From assembly GCF_949987535.1 (NCBI RefSeq), contig NC_080071.1:20297032-20361031 (forward strand): a DNA stretch of 64,000 nucleotides. Reading direction: 5' to 3'. Positions 1 to 13,076 of this stretch are shown piece after piece. The stretch's first letter is position 1. Each line of letters opens with the position of its first letter. A model generated the notes under the pieces. It saw nothing but the letters and a program-made list of their open reading frames with translations, searched no databases and was not told the DNA's origin. The position numbers and the translations under genes are program-made. The stretch comes from Balaenoptera acutorostrata (taxonomy: Eukaryota > Chordata > Mammalia > Artiodactyla > Balaenopteridae).

Positions 1-140
1 ATGTGGTGGTGAATGTTACCTAAACTTATCGTGATAATCATTTCATGTAATATATACATATTTCAAATCACTATACTGTATGCCTAAAATTAACACAAAA
101 TTATGTCAATTATATCTCAGATTTTAAAAAAGAAAAAAAA
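1..140 (+). mobile_element. Old L1 3' end (L1M-type)
   Basis: The sequence reads like the terminal 3' UTR of an old mammalian L1: 'gttacctaaacttatcgtga', 'caatatatacat'-like and 'gtcaattatatctcag' blocks followed by an A-rich tail ending near 140. The element enters from outside the window, so its 5' extent is unknown. Subfamily is not resolved. Confidence 0.6.
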
Positions 141-2067
141 AGGTTTTGTTAATTAGCCATTTCACATACATATCCCAGTTCCCAACTAGATTATATGCTT
201 CTTATATTCTGAGGTCAAAGTTTAGACAATTTTTGTAATCTACAAAATCAACTACAATGCTAAATTCATAGAAGGTACTCTGTAAAGGTCAGTATTAAAG
301 ATATCTGTGATCTAACAAACATCTTGCAAGAAAGTTGAGACAACTTTCTGCTGAGCCCTAAATTTAATTTCAGTATCAGGGATTTTCCACAAAGCCACCA
401 ACCCCAGATATGACTACACTTTTGATTCTGCAATTTGAGCTTTCTTATCTTGGGCTATGGTTAAAAATAAAATACAAATAAAATATTTAGCACATTTGCC
501 TAACAAGGCATTTGCCTAATTAATGCAAGTGAAATAGATTACAGAAAGGAGGATGACTTATCTAGAATCCTTTCCTATAATTAGGATGGTATGCTGTCTA
601 TAGGGAGAAAGAGGGAGATATGTATTATATAATGTAAATAAGTATTAGTAAACTATTTTTAAATTCACAGGTTTATACTAGCATAACCATACACCTCAAA
701 GCTCTGATATTTTTCCCTTAGAGTTATTATTTTAATGAATAAAAACCTCAAGAGAAATGCTCATAGATCAGTAACCACTGGAATAGACTTTTTTTTAATG
801 AGAATAAGATAATTTTGGAGCTATGAAGTGGAGACCACTGCTGAGAACAAAAATTAAGGAAAGTGATTATAGAGTGTGATAAAAAGTGATTACAGTTTAT
901 GGATTTCCTAACTCATAGGACCCAAATAGGAAGCCATCAATGAGAATACTTTTCTTACTTATCAACACAGTTCTTTCTAGATACAGCACAGAATCAACAA
1001 CAGATAATTTAAAGAACTTGGCAATACTTTTAATCTCTTCACACAAACTCATTACGTCTTACTTATAAAGGGGGGCCAAGAAGAGAAGTGGAGATCACAA
1101 GAAGATTAACTGGGAATAATCATAAAGTGACTTCCATTATCATCAGTAAAACCCCCCTTCACTTAGTGTGTTATTCAGCAATAAATATTTCAAACTAGAT
1201 ATAGTGCATATTGATTTATGCGTATTGCCTGAATGCCTTCCTGCAGAAAGAACAGTCAGAATATACCAGAAAAAATAAGCAATATCTTCTTAGGGGAAAA
1301 ATAAAAGCAATAGGAAAAAAGGGAGGAGGGGAAGATAAAAGGTAAGATGAAAAATTAAGGAACCATTATATGCATGCAAAGGGGGCTCACCCAGATGATC
1401 CCCAAAAAATGCTAACAGAAGTTACAGACATCAATTCCCTGAGCATGCACAAGATGATAAATCCTGTCACCTTGAACTTTTTCCAAATAGATACTAAGAA
1501 AGAGGCAGGATGCTATACTGATATTACAATATGTTCGTGGAGATGGGAAATCTTATTCTTTTCCATAAAGTCTTGGTAAACCTCTGAAATGAATGTTCTG
1601 AGCAGATAAAAAACTAGAACAATCTGCATTATTTTGAATTCATTTGTTTTATGTTCAAGATTGAACCAGTTTTGCTTCTAAATGACAACTCCACTGCAGC
1701 TCATTTATACGTTCCTCCAATTTCCCCAACCTTCTAATTACTTATTCTGTATACATTTCTTGAAGGAATAGCTATGACCCCTTATAAAAAATTATATACT
1801 ATTCAGCCAAGGAGACAACTCTGTTCTAATCCATAAAAACATATTAAACAGAAGATATAAAGCATGATGGTGTGAATCTAACTGCTACTTATGCCAGGAG
1901 ATTTAGAAATTTGGTCTTTTAAGTCTATGTTCTATTGCAAGTTTCCTGCGTATAGATATTTACTCCCAGCTAGAAAAAAGATCCTATCTGTCATTACAAT
2001 GCTAATGTAACTGACCAATAATTCTATACATCATTATGTGCAAACGTCTTGGGGATTTTTTAGATTT
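141..2067. other. AT-rich intronic stretch, nothing recognised
   Basis: There is no gene, SINE, young L1 or clear older repeat here. The single 69-codon frame at 1370-1579 has no family resemblance and no splice context. Probably unique intron sequence of CCDC148 with eroded ancient repeats. Confidence 0.5.
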
Positions 2068-2081
2068 AAAACTGTTTTGCC

Positions 2082-2385
2082 GGGGCTTCCGTGGTGGCGC
2101 AGTGGTTGAGAATCTGCCTGCCAATGCAGGGGACACGGGTTCGAGTCCTGGTCCGGGAAGATCCCACATGCCGTGGAGCAACTAGGCCCGTGAGCCACAA
2201 CTACTGAGCCTGCGCGTCTGGAGCATGTGCTCCGCAACAAGAGAGGCCACGACAGTGAGAGGCCCGCGCACTGCGATGAAGAGTGGCCCCCACTTGCCGC
2301 AACTAGAGAAAGCCCTCGCACAGAAACGAAAACCCAACACAGCCAAAAATAAATAAATAAATAAATAAATTAAAAAAAACAAAAC
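2082..2385 (+). mobile_element. CHR-family SINE, class A
   Basis: A complete tRNA-derived SINE: head 'ggggcttccgtggtggcgca', body with 'gttcgag' B-box-like sequence, AAAT-rich tail and A-run. It is bounded by perfect copies of the target-site duplication aaaactgttttgcc at 2068-2081 and 2386-2399. 'Class A' here means the body has the 'gcgatgaagagtggccccc' block and only one 'cacaactactgagcc' unit. CHR SINEs are L1-mobilised and typical of Cetacea and hippos. Confidence 0.95.
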
Positions 2386-2609
2386 AAAACTGTTTTGCCT
2401 TTTCATGGGAGTCAGATGAGTTATGGCATTCCAGGTTTCTCATGTGTGATTCCTTTGTCATGCACATTCCATGAATCACATAGGGAGAGGCTCTAATCCT
2501 TGAATAATATTGACATTAGCACTTAAATTGAGACATATTCTTTGAAATTAATAAGAAAAGGTCTCTATAATTGAATAAAAGAATACTTAAGAGTTAATAA
2601 GATGTCAGA

Positions 2610-4075
2610 ATTAATAACACTGATTATACATCTTCATGTGCTAACTGGACCCACCTCTGGTGTTCCCAGGCTTTCCTTTTTGGTTCTTTCCTTTTCACTC
2701 AGCCCATTGGGCCTCCAGTACCATGAATGTGGTCACAACTCCCAATTCCATGGCTCTAGATCCACATTTCCAACTGCCTACTGGGTAACCCACAGCCCTC
2801 TAAAAGCAACACATTCAAAGACAGAATCACTATCCTTCCTTCAGAACCTGTATTCCCTATCCAGGTTGATGGCATCATAGATCATCACCCCGTTGCCCAA
2901 GCCAAGAGCCACTCTAGACTCCTTTCTCTCCAATACCCTTCCCATTCTGTCACTAAATCCTCCTTAATACGTCTAGACTCCTTTATGACACCTCCAGCCC
3001 CAAAGCTACTAAGTTCAGTTAAACTTTCATCATCCCTTCCTAGACTTAGAGAATTAGTCCTAACTGGACTCCCCACTCTCAGATTTATCCCATGTCAATC
3101 CATCCTCCACATCATGCCTGAAAAATCCTTTTATAATGAAAAATCTGATATTACTCCACTGCCTCAAGCCTTTCAATGGCTCCCCATTGTCTCCAGTAGA
3201 GGCATAAGTTCAAATATCTGTTGGGGCCAGGCAAATATCAAAAGCAAGGAAAGGGGGCTGGGTGTAAGACACCCAAGTGGTAGTAGGAACTGGACCCAGA
3301 TGGACAGGCACATGCTCCACCTAAAGGCACCTAAGGAAGGCAGTTGCTTTTGACTCTCACCAGTTGTTGCCACATAGAAATGCAGGGCCCAGGTAACCAG
3401 ATATTCCAATTTTTCAGGAGAATCTGGAAGTCTGGATTTGTATGCACATTTTCTAATATTTTAATGTTGAAAATATACCCACATTTTTAAAAACAAATAT
3501 ATGAAGCCCCAATTTCATATTTAGGCTATCAGTTTTCAACTTCTCATCTACCAGATAGAATTCAAACTCTTAGCATGACATATCATTTCCCCCATTATCT
3601 ATCAAAGAATATTCTTTCTTCACCCTCCCTGTACCCAAACCATACTACTTGCACCTATAACAAACTACATGCAATTCTTCAAACATGCCATGCTGTTTTA
3701 GTTCCCCATGCCTTTGAATAGTCTTTCCTACTTCTGAAATACCCTGATCCCCAACCCAACTCTTGTTTTAGTAGGAAATTGTTATTCACTTTTCCAGTCT
3801 TAGCTCAAGCATCTCTTTCTCTGTAAAGCCTTCCTGGATCCAGTCACGATAAGACAATTATCTTTGGTGTCACCACCACCTCTAGGACATAACCACATGA
3901 CTCACCAGTCCTACTGGTATGCATCCAAGTGAATTAATAGAATTATTATAAAATTAATCTCACTAAATTGAAATCATTTATTTTAAAGTTGCCTCCTCTA
4001 TCAGCCAAGGGACCTCTTTTAGGGCAAAGACTTATTTCAGCTTTTTACATCTATTCTCAACCCACAGCTTATTTA
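2610..4075 (+). repeat. Ancient L2 copy, interrupted
   Basis: Pyrimidine-rich L2-like sequence in sense orientation. 'gcctcaagcctttcaatggc' and 'ctccccattgtctcc' near 3160-3200 and 'tcttagctcaagcatctctt' with 'agccttcctggatcc' near 3795-3845 are recognisable L2 3' landmarks in the right order. About 320 bp at 3206-3524 do not resemble L2 and may be a later insertion of unknown type. The boundaries, especially the 5' side, are approximate. Confidence 0.65.
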
Positions 4076-4280
4076 GTAAATACATAATAGTATTAGAACT
4101 AAATAGGAGATAAGAGACTTGTGCCATTTTCCCCAGTTGATAACAAAGTATTAATAATAGGAAAACAAGATCTTTACTGATGTCTGAAAGAACTAAATTT
4201 TGCTTTCAAATAAGTAGAACAGCTTCAGCTTTAACTGAAAAATACTTTAACCTGCCTCTTCTCCTAGGCTGGTCAGTCCT

Positions 4281-4870
4281 TCACTCGTTATGCAGTGGCT
4301 TCAGGCCTGTTTACTGTCTCTTGACCCTGTAAGTTTTGCCTTTTCCAGTTTTATATAAAAGGGATTATACAGCAGTAGTCTTTGGGCTTGGCTTCTTTCA
4401 CTTAGCATAACGCACCTGAGATTCGCCCATGTTGTTGCACGTATATAAGTTGATTCCTTTGGGTCGTTGGGAAATATTCTGTTGCGTGGATGCACCACAG
4501 ATTGTTTATCCACCCACTAGTTTTAGGACATTTGGGTTGTTTCCAGTTTTTGGCGATTACAATTAAGCTGTTCATAAACATTTGCTGAAGGTTTTTGTAT
4601 AAACGTAAGTTTTCATTTCATTCGGATACATACCCAGTAGGATTGCTGAGTCATATGGTTAAGCGTAAGTTTAACTTTATAAGAAATTGTCAAACTATTT
4701 TTCCAAAGTGGCTGTACCATCCTGCAGTTCCATCAGTAATGTATGAGAGTTCCAGTTGCTTCACATTCTCACTGGAACTTGATATTGTCAGATTTCTGGA
4801 TAGTCAGTTTTTAGGGGGGAGTAGGAGTGGTTGAAGCCATTCTAACAGAAGTGTAGCAGTTTATCATTGT
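4281..4870 (-). mobile_element. Old L1 3' fragment, antisense
   Basis: The plus strand carries the reversed L1 3' region: 'ggcttctttcacttagcata', 'gttgttgcacgtatataag', 'aggattgctgagtcatatgg' and 'ccaaagtggctgtaccatcc' occur in the order expected for a reversed old L1. It is diverged and interrupted by many stops. A similar old antisense L1 lies at 33975-34322 and continues at 40883. Confidence 0.75.
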
Positions 4871-5683
4871 GGTTTCAGTTTGCCTGACCTCTTCTAAATC
4901 ATTTTTTCTTCACTCTTCTTTATTAGTTGCTATATCAGACATCTCTCTGTCCCACCTCATACCCTCTTGGCCAACCTTTTGACTGCAGCTGTTGTTGTGG
5001 CAACCAGCTGCTCACAGGTGGGACCTGAAAGCAACTCAATCTCACCTCACTTCCACGATGTATCTCACACTTTCTGCCCCATGGCTTCTCTGTCCCCACC
5101 CCACATGTGAAATATGTGTAAAAACCTTCTCGTTCTGATGCATGTGTAAACCTAGAAATGCGAGAAGGTTTACACTCTAATGGACAACTCTTGACTAATG
5201 GTGAATTGAAGCTGGTGAATACATACTCCTCCCCTTGGAAGGATAGTTCCATTCCTTGGAAGAATAGTTCTAAGACATTTTCTCTATGGTGCCTCACAGG
5301 ATTCCTCAGTAGAAATGAACACAGACTAACATTATGTTGCCCACAGTGGTGATCAGCAAAATAATATATCCTAGGCATGGCTTTCCCTCCTTTCTTGTTT
5401 GACTCTTTCAAAGCCCCTACTTTTCTTCCTTGAGGTCACTTTCCAAAATAAATTACCTGCACACAAGCCCTTATCTTGGTTCCTGCCTTAGGTGGTATAC
5501 AGGCTAAGTCACCTTTGGAAAGTATCTCAGCTCAAACGGGAAGTAAATAACAGAACAAAGCAGAACTTATGCTGCTACTCTCCATAAGGGACACAACACA
5601 TTTTTTTTTTCCTCTTTGGTGAGTACTATATTTAGGCATGTCTTCTAGCATGAGATCTAAGACTGCAAAGTTATATGACTAAA
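4871..5683. other. Intronic stretch without recognised feature
   Basis: The stretch contains a 158-codon minus-strand frame (4935-5411) with no recognisable domain, no splice context and compositional character of non-coding DNA. Nothing else stands out except a T-run near 5600. Confidence 0.5.
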
Positions 5684-5696
5684 CTGTTGGATTTTT

Positions 5697-6005
5697 TTTT
5701 TTTAGATTTTTTTTAAATTTATTTATTTAATTTATTTATTTTTGGCTGTGTTGGATCTTCGTTTCTGTGCAAGGGCTTCCTCCAGTTGCGGCAAGTGGGG
5801 GCCACTCTTCATCGCGGTGCGAGGGCCCTCTCACTATCGCGGCCTCTCTTGTTGCCGAGCACAGGCTCCAGACGCGCAGGCTCAGTAGTTGTGGCTCACG
5901 GGCCCAGTTGCTCCGCGGCATGTGGGATCTTCCCAGACCAGGGCTCGAACCCGTGTCCCTTGCATTGGCAGGCGCATTCTCAACCACTGCACCACCAGGG
6001 AAGCC
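5697..6005 (-). mobile_element. CHR-family SINE, class A, antisense
   Basis: The plus strand shows the reversed tail (T-rich with 'ttatttattt'), the class A body and the reversed head 'ccaccagggaagcc'. The target-site duplication ctgttggattttt occurs at 5684-5696 and 6006-6018. The element is slightly diverged from the consensus. Confidence 0.94.
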
Positions 6006-6117
6006 CTGTTGGATTTTTAATACTTAAATGTCTCTTCAATTAGAACCTTAAGATAGTATTTTAAATTTATTGAAAACAATAAAATATTAATATCAACTTG
6101 TTAAACATTAATACTTA

Positions 6118-6514
6118 TTTTCATTTTTTAAATATTTTTTCTATTTTTAAAAATTAATTAATTTATTTTTGGCTGCATTGGGTCCTCGTTGCTGCATGCA
6201 GGCTTTCTCTAGTTGCGGCGAGCGGGGGCTGCTCTTCGTTGCTGTGCGCGGGTTTCTCATTGCAGTGGCTTCTCTTGTTGCGGAGCACGGGCTCTAGGTG
6301 CACGGGCTTGAGTAGTTGTGGCACGCGGGCTTCAGTAGTTGTGGCACACGGGCTCAGTAGTTGTGGCTCCGAGCTCTAGAGCGCAGGCTCAGTAGTTGTG
6401 GCGCATGGGCTTAGTTGCTCCGTGGCATGTGGGATCTTCCCATGCCAGGGCTCAAACCCATGTCCCCTACAATGGCAGGCGGATTCTTAACCACTGTGCC
6501 ACCAGGGAAGTCCC
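6118..6514 (-). mobile_element. CHR-family SINE, class B, antisense
   Basis: A longer CHR SINE in reverse orientation, with four copies of a 'agtagttgtggc' unit in the middle of the body, which marks the class B form. It is flanked by taaacattaatactta at 6102-6117 and the one-mismatch copy taaacattaatattta at 6515-6530. Confidence 0.93.
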
Positions 6515-6530
6515 TAAACATTAATATTTA

Positions 6531-7715
6531 ACTTTTATTCTTCACTAAAGTAATTTGTAAATTTGCATTGTCTTATTTTACTTGCACATTTTGTGACAGA
6601 GCCTCATTGGAGTGATATGGAAAACTAGTGAGGTGGCTTGCCTAGGTGTAGTCTCTTACTCGAGGGAGATTTACTCTGTACAAGGGTTCACACCAGGTCT
6701 GGAGAGAGGACATGAGTGACAGTGACTCTTGTGTCATTTAGAACAGAAGCAAATAACAAAGGAAAGGATTACTTTATTTTATATGAGGAACAGAGTCCTT
6801 GATCCTGATAACTCTAGGCTACTAAAGCTATACTCAAGTGTCTCCAATAAAGCTTACCTCTAAGAAATGTCCATAGAGGGAACTATTAATAGGTAAACTT
6901 GGGATCTTGTAAAGGTTTGTATTATTATTATCGTGTTTGACAACAGATATCACTTTTCTGGTTGTGCATACAACAGTAGCTTTTGTTAGCAAGCAGAAAA
7001 AATCTAGTCTATTCAGAAGGATAGATTTCTCAATTTTCTTGATGACAATACAAGTATAACTCAACTCTCTGGCACAAGTTATTCTGGCACGTATACATTA
7101 CATATATGTGTTGATTACATATATGGGCACTCTTTGTGTGGGGTTCTTTTTCCTATTGTGGAAGCACCCTTAGTATTTTCATAAAAGGTAAAAGCTGACA
7201 TGCTGGTAGACAGAAGCCACATGTGTGTACTCTTAGAGGATAATCCTGGATTTCATTCACAGTTTATATGCTTCATAGATGAACGGTAGAAAAAAAGCTC
7301 CTGGGAAAAATGAGCAATTGAGGTTGGATGTGATTTCAGATTAAAATATTTAAGAGAAAATTATACAAATAACTGCTTAGTGTTTACAATAATCAAGCAT
7401 TGTAAACATTTACAACATCCTGCCTTTGTGAAACGGATCTATCCTGTTTCAGCATAATCATCATCACCTTCACTTTCACCAACTAACAGAATTAATGATG
7501 CAGATTTTTAAAGTTAATAAGCTATTCTGAGGGTTTTATGTGTACTCTTCTAAATCTTTTAGATAATAATTCACCAGTATATGAGTAGCTTGCAATACAT
7601 CTATTTTCTTATACTGAAATCAGATAAAATGTTGTCTGCTGACTATTTTCATTTAGGGGTATAACTATCATTTAAACAACATGCCTTAAAACCAAACATA
7701 GTGATTTTGTCACAG
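6531..7715. other. Intronic stretch without recognised feature
   Basis: AT-rich sequence with only short open frames. No recognisable repeat or exon. Confidence 0.5.
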
Positions 7716-7728
7716 AAGTAAATTGTTC

Positions 7729-7907
7729 GTCTTGCCTTCTGAGATGGCCCGCACTCTGTCTGTGGAGTATGTTTCTCCCGTGGCCCCTCTCACTTTCCAA
7801 GACGTCCCCATGCCCTGGGGCCGCTCTCGCCTTTTGAGACAGACCTTATTCTGTCTATGGAATGTATATCTCTCTAAATAAATCCACTTCTTACCTAAAA
7901 AAAAAAA
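7729..7907 (+). mobile_element. Poly(A)-tailed retrocopy of an ERV LTR transcript
   Basis: This 179-bp insert is flanked by perfect 13-bp duplications aagtaaattgttc (7716-7728 and 7908-7920) and ends in a run of 13 A. An AATAAA signal lies about 15 bases before the tail. The body resembles the R region of artiodactyl gammaretrovirus-like (ERV1) LTRs, with two related units: 'gagatggcccgcactctgtc' near 7741 and 'gagacagaccttattctgtc' near 7837. Duplications plus tail show insertion through L1 target-primed reverse transcription, not retroviral integration. The family assignment is from memory and less certain than the retrocopy structure. Confidence 0.7.
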
Positions 7908-7920
7908 AAGTAAATTGTTC

Positions 7921-9984
7921 TTTTCGTTTCTCTATTCCCCTAAACACTCCAGGTTAGAAAGCTCAGCCATCTTACATCCTCTTTGACTCCCTATAGTAAA
8001 TTAACTTCCATTAATTCATCCTTTGTTTTATTTGATTCTTCTTCTCCATTCCCTCTCCTCCTATCCAGATTCAAAAGGCTAGGCTGATGCTCAGCTTGTT
8101 ACTAGCAGGGTCAATTATCAGTGAGCTCTGAGGAGACATGAACATTACCTGACAATCTTAAATATAGCATTCCGAGAGGTTTTCATAAGATTTATAGGGG
8201 AAATTTCTGGGGAAAGTACAAAGAGCTATAGCTCCACTTGAGACTTACGAATGATCTTGGAACAATCACAGGGACAAGCAGAGCATGTGCTAGAGATGGA
8301 GACAAATATATGGGTCCTAAATGCAAGTTGGTCTCCTTGATGGAGGAGAAGGCTTTGGTAATTCGTTTCTACACCTCTGGTTTATAGAAGGTGAAGTATA
8401 GTTTTTGGATGAATGGAATAAATTATCCTTAAACGAAATTCAAAAAGAAAAAGAGTACAACTACTGCCCATTCTTTGGCAATTCTTATCTTTGACATAGA
8501 TAAGAAAAAAGAGAAACTCTGTAATGCCTCAACTATACATCAGGCATGAAACTCCCCAGGCAAGGCGGACTCGCACCTTCTGATGAAGCTGCAGAAGCCC
8601 TGCCCCAGAGAGTACAACACGTAGTGCTTGTGCCAGGATGGATGTGCCGTACTTACTGCAGAGGATGGGGCAGCTGAGTGCAAGTTCCATTTGGAAAATT
8701 AACCTTCCTGGAGTATCCAGTCAAGGTTCAAGGAGAGCTTGCCTAGAATCGTGCACACCACCCCCTCACCCCACCCCCCCACACACACTTTTTCTCTTTC
8801 ACTGGGAAAGAATGAAACAATAAAATCCAAAATGTATCTTGGACCTTAAAAACTTGTAATCAGAAATTGAAGCCTTGGAGACACAAAAGGTAGATTAATT
8901 TTTTCTTCTAATTAAAGGTCATGACTTTGGAAGAGGCTGGAGAACATGAGAAGTAAATAGCTGGCTCCGAAAAAAGTATTAAGAAGATTTGTTTTCTGCA
9001 CTGTAAGTTATGACTCTAGATTGGCAAACTCCTAGACGAGCATTTTATAAAGATCAGGAAGAAAATTTTGGCCAGAGTCATACAGATCTGACATAGAAGA
9101 TGCCAACCTAAAAGCAAATGAAGATGGGTAAAAAAAAGTGTACATGATGGTGACAACAGGCATGGTATACAGAGACCAACAATGAAGGAGGTATTTGATG
9201 ATTATCAGTAATAATTAACAATATAGCCCCAATGTCCCCATACCTCTTCAACCTGTGACTACAAATGAAGTCACATTAGCATTTGTGCCTGACTCCTCAG
9301 TCCACTGTAAAGTGTCCCCAAGTGTTTCTGGGGATTAACAGAGCATGCATCAACAACTACATGTCTGATGGGCATTTGCTTCTCTCTTAGACCTCGGGGG
9401 AGGATCTGCCATCTCTACTTTGCATCCACTAAGTCTTCAGCTCTTACAGAGGCTCTTCTTAAATGTCACCACTGGTGCTGGCAAAGCTACCAAACTCTAG
9501 AGGTGCTAACCAGTCCTGCATTGCCTCTAGTCTTTAGTGCCACAGTGATTCTGGGTTCCTTACAGGAATGAGTCATGCTCATCACTACCTATTTCAAAGG
9601 ACTCAGATGCAGTACCATCCCTCCATCATTACCTCTCATGCGTTTGTCTCAGGCACCTGAATACGTGAATAGATACATGGCATAAAATTAGAGGATCTAT
9701 TTAGGCTCATCAAGATCTACCTTGCTCCACTACCTCCTGAAAAATATTACAAGTCCCTTGGAGAGGATTCCAACCTCAGTCACTGGCTCTTTCTCAGAGA
9801 AGGAAATAGTGTTTTCTCTGCAGTTCCCTGGACCTTGCTCTGGGCTCAGACCCCAAGGTTGCAGCCTTCCATGGCTAAGTTCCAGGAGAGCAGTTAGTCC
9901 AATATACAGATGACCCCATGCTAGGATTTATGAAGTCTTACACGGGACGTCTTATCCCTGGATGTCACTAGCCTCTGGATACAA
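7921..9984. other. Intronic stretch without recognised feature
   Basis: Largely unique-looking sequence with only short frames (61-67 codons) lacking support. A C-rich patch with C and CA runs lies at 8761-8790. Confidence 0.5.
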
Positions 9985-10130
9985 ATGAAGTCTAGGCCCT
10001 GACTATTCCACTTGTGATCCATGGACCAGCAGCATAGGCATCACCTGGGAGCTCATTAGAAAAGCACAGGCTCAGACTCTACCCCAGAGTGAGCAGCTTC
10101 AGGAGCTCTCCAGGTGATTCATGTTTATAT
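9985..10130 (+). mobile_element. MER5-like hAT (Charlie) DNA transposon remnant
   Basis: The blocks 'gatccatggaccagcagcat', 'catcacctgggagctcatta' and 'tccaggtgattcatg' are characteristic of the non-autonomous MER5A/B elements, derived from Charlie transposons of early mammals. No coding capacity; terminal repeats are eroded. Confidence 0.8.
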
Positions 10131-12162
10131 TAAAGTAAGAAAAGATAATATTATAAACTATATCACCAAATTTTGCCATTTTAGAAAATTACATCACTGA
10201 CAGCAATACTGTTAAAGGATTTGAGTTGTGAATACACACATCCATATGCATCTGCATCTGCAGCCCTCACAGTCACTGTGATTCTACTCACAGGTGTAAG
10301 CATCTGATCACTGTGTCTTCTGGTGGTGTTACACCCAAACATGTACACATTGAAATACATATTATTTTATACAAAATTATTTTATTTCACTTCCCTTTTA
10401 CATTATTGTTAGGATACTATATTGATTTTATTTTCAAGGTGTGTGTGCATGTTGATTGTATTTTATATGGATTTCATTTTGGGAGAGTAAATGAGATATT
10501 ACAGAATATTTGTTGCAAATAGGAGGCACTGGGACTAAGGACAATGACAACCACTGCCAAGGGTCACAGGAAGCCTTTCATGGATTTTAAGCAGAGGAGT
10601 AACATGGTCAGATGTTTTGTTTCAGCTAGATTATTCTGGAGGCTGTTTGGAAAACAGATTTAGGGTCATATGGCTGGTGTCAGAGGAATCAATGTGGGAC
10701 ACCGCGACTACAGTCCAGGTGAGTGTCAGGAGTGGCCACAGACTAGAAGAATAACTGGACAGAAAGGATTCACAGAAGCAAGGATGAGAGGATTTCAGGA
10801 AGAAAGGGGCAAGTCAACAGATTCAAATGTACTTATCGGAATTATGTAAATTAGTAGCTAGGTGGCCATAAAAAATGCATGCACAGCTGGGAACAAACAA
10901 AGCCAATTAACTTTGCCTTGGTATAAGTGTTGGAAGGAAGTGAACATAGAAAAGAAGAAAGAGCAAGAAATGTTTTATTGGTTTTCTCTGGGCAGCATTT
11001 CCCCTTTTATTCCTATGTGCCTGCAAATGATCCTGTAGTTTTAGGAAATGGCATTGCTAAGAAACTGCAGAATGAATTCTAGTCCTAAATCAAATGCCAA
11101 ATACGTCACTTCTGGCAGGCCAATTTTCTGTGACTCAATGTTCTTATCCGTGGCTTAGGGATAATAATTTGTCCTCTCTCAGAAGACAGCTTTGGTGACA
11201 GAAAAATATATGTCAAAATACTTTGAAAATTAAGGAAGATAACTAAATTATGATTGTTTTATTGTTAGATTTAGACAATATAATAGGTTTCCATTCAGAG
11301 CATCTGTATGCACAAGTGGGAGCCACACCATTCACTTCTAGGTAGTAATTAGGTTTTTCCTTTCTCAAAAAAGAAAGAAAGAACTTTCTGATATTAACAC
11401 TTCTCTATGGCTTCATACTAGGGAATTTATGTGAACAAAGGGGCCTAATAATTCTTTGACTTTTGAAGTCTCTTTTTTTCTCAAATCCCTGTCAATCTAG
11501 TTTTATAATCAAAGTATATTCTTTGGAGACCTCTGATGACAGCTGGAAGTCAGAGTTACTGTTCGTTATATTTACTCAAAGTATTTTGTAAAAGATTCTT
11601 GATGAGGAAATTTTAAACTGAAAAAAATCTCTGGAGAAATGATTATTACTCTAGGAAAGTGTAAGTAGTCATGATGACTCTGAGCATAGTATGGTGAGCA
11701 TTTTGCTGGCAACGGAAGTTCCAGACAGAATCACCCACCTACACCATCAGCAGTACTTGTCAGTACCGAAAAAAGTTTAGAGCCTGAGCATCTATTCACT
11801 TCAGAATTAAAGAACTGCCATTATACATATAGATTCTTTGACAGGCTCTCTTTTTATAGAAATAAATGTCTAATTTCTCTTTTTCAAAAAGTAAATTGAC
11901 TTAGTTAAATAAAAGGATGAACATATTAAATTGCGATATTTAGTTATAAATTATTTATCTGACTTTCAGCTCTCCAAAAGTCTTATCAGGCCAGGATGAG
12001 GCACTAGAAATTTACTGAGTTTGTGTTCAAAACAGCCACATTCTGCCATTGAGCCAACATCAAGACTGAACACAAAGTTTTATATTAGGTGAGCTGAAAC
12101 CCCATTCAGACACACAAAACGGCATTTCCATTATCACTCAAGAAGACTTCTCTCAGCTGTAT
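10131..12162. other. Intronic stretch with ancient repeat traces
   Basis: Around 10555-10830 there is a pattern ('ttttaagcagaggagtaaca', 'tagattattctggaggctgt') common in ancient mammalian interspersed repeats, family not named with confidence. Near 11090-11180 a weak MIR-like fragment is visible. No exon seen. Confidence 0.4.
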
Positions 12163-13076
12163 GAAATACTGTGAGAGATTGGTTCAAGATGGCAGAGTAG
12201 AAAGATGTGAGCTCACTCCCTCTTGCGAGAGCACCGGAATCACAACTAACTGCTGAACAAAAGTCGACAGGAAGACGCTGGAACTCACCAAAAAAGATAC
12301 CCCACATCCAAAGACAAAGGAGAAGCCACAATGAGACGGCAGGAGGGGCACAATCACAATAAAATCAAATCTCATAACCACTGGGTGGGTAACTCACAAA
12401 CTGGAGAACAATTGTACCACAGAAGCCTAGCCACTGCAGTGAAGGTTCTAAGCCCCACATCAGGCTTCACAACCTGGGGGTCCAGACACATGAGGAAGAA
12501 TTCCCAGAGAATCAGACTTTGACGGCTAGTGGGATTTGATTGTAGGCCTTCGACAGGACTGGGGGAAACAGAGACTTCACTCTTGGAGGGCACACACAAA
12601 GTAGTGTGTGCATCAGCACCCAGGGGGAAGGAGCAATGACCCCATAGGAGACTGAACCAGACCTACCTGCTGGTGTTGGAGGGTCTCCTGCAGAGGCGGG
12701 GGGTGGCTGTGGCTCACAGCAGGGATGGAAACGCTGGCAGCGGAAGTTCTGGGAAGTGCTCCTTGGCATGAGCCTTCCCAGAGTCCACCATTAGCCCCAC
12801 CAAAGAGCCTGTAGACTTCAGTGCTGGGTCACTTCAGGCCAAACACCCAACAGGGAAGGAACTCAGCCCCACCCAACAACAGACAAGTGGATTAAAGTTT
12901 TACTGAGCTCTGCCCACCAGAGCAACACCCAGGTCTACCCACCACCAGTCCCTCTGAACAAGAAGCTTGCACAAGCCTCTTAGATAGCCACATCCACCAG
13001 AGGTCAGACAGCAGAAGCAAGATAAACTACAACCCTGCAGCCTGTGGAATGAAAACCACATTCACAGATAGACAAA

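Noticed and set aside
2084..2170. tRNA-like sequence with A and B boxes
   Set aside because: It is the tRNA-derived head of a SINE flanked by target duplications, and no intact cloverleaf is present here or in other SINE heads.
4935..5411. 158-codon minus-strand frame
   Set aside because: No recognisable domain, no splice signals suggesting an exon, and a second frame on the opposite strand overlaps it.
6300..6420. Short direct repeats 'agtagttgtggc' resembling an array
   Set aside because: They are the internal units of class B SINEs, too short and irregular for a CRISPR array, and this is a mammal.
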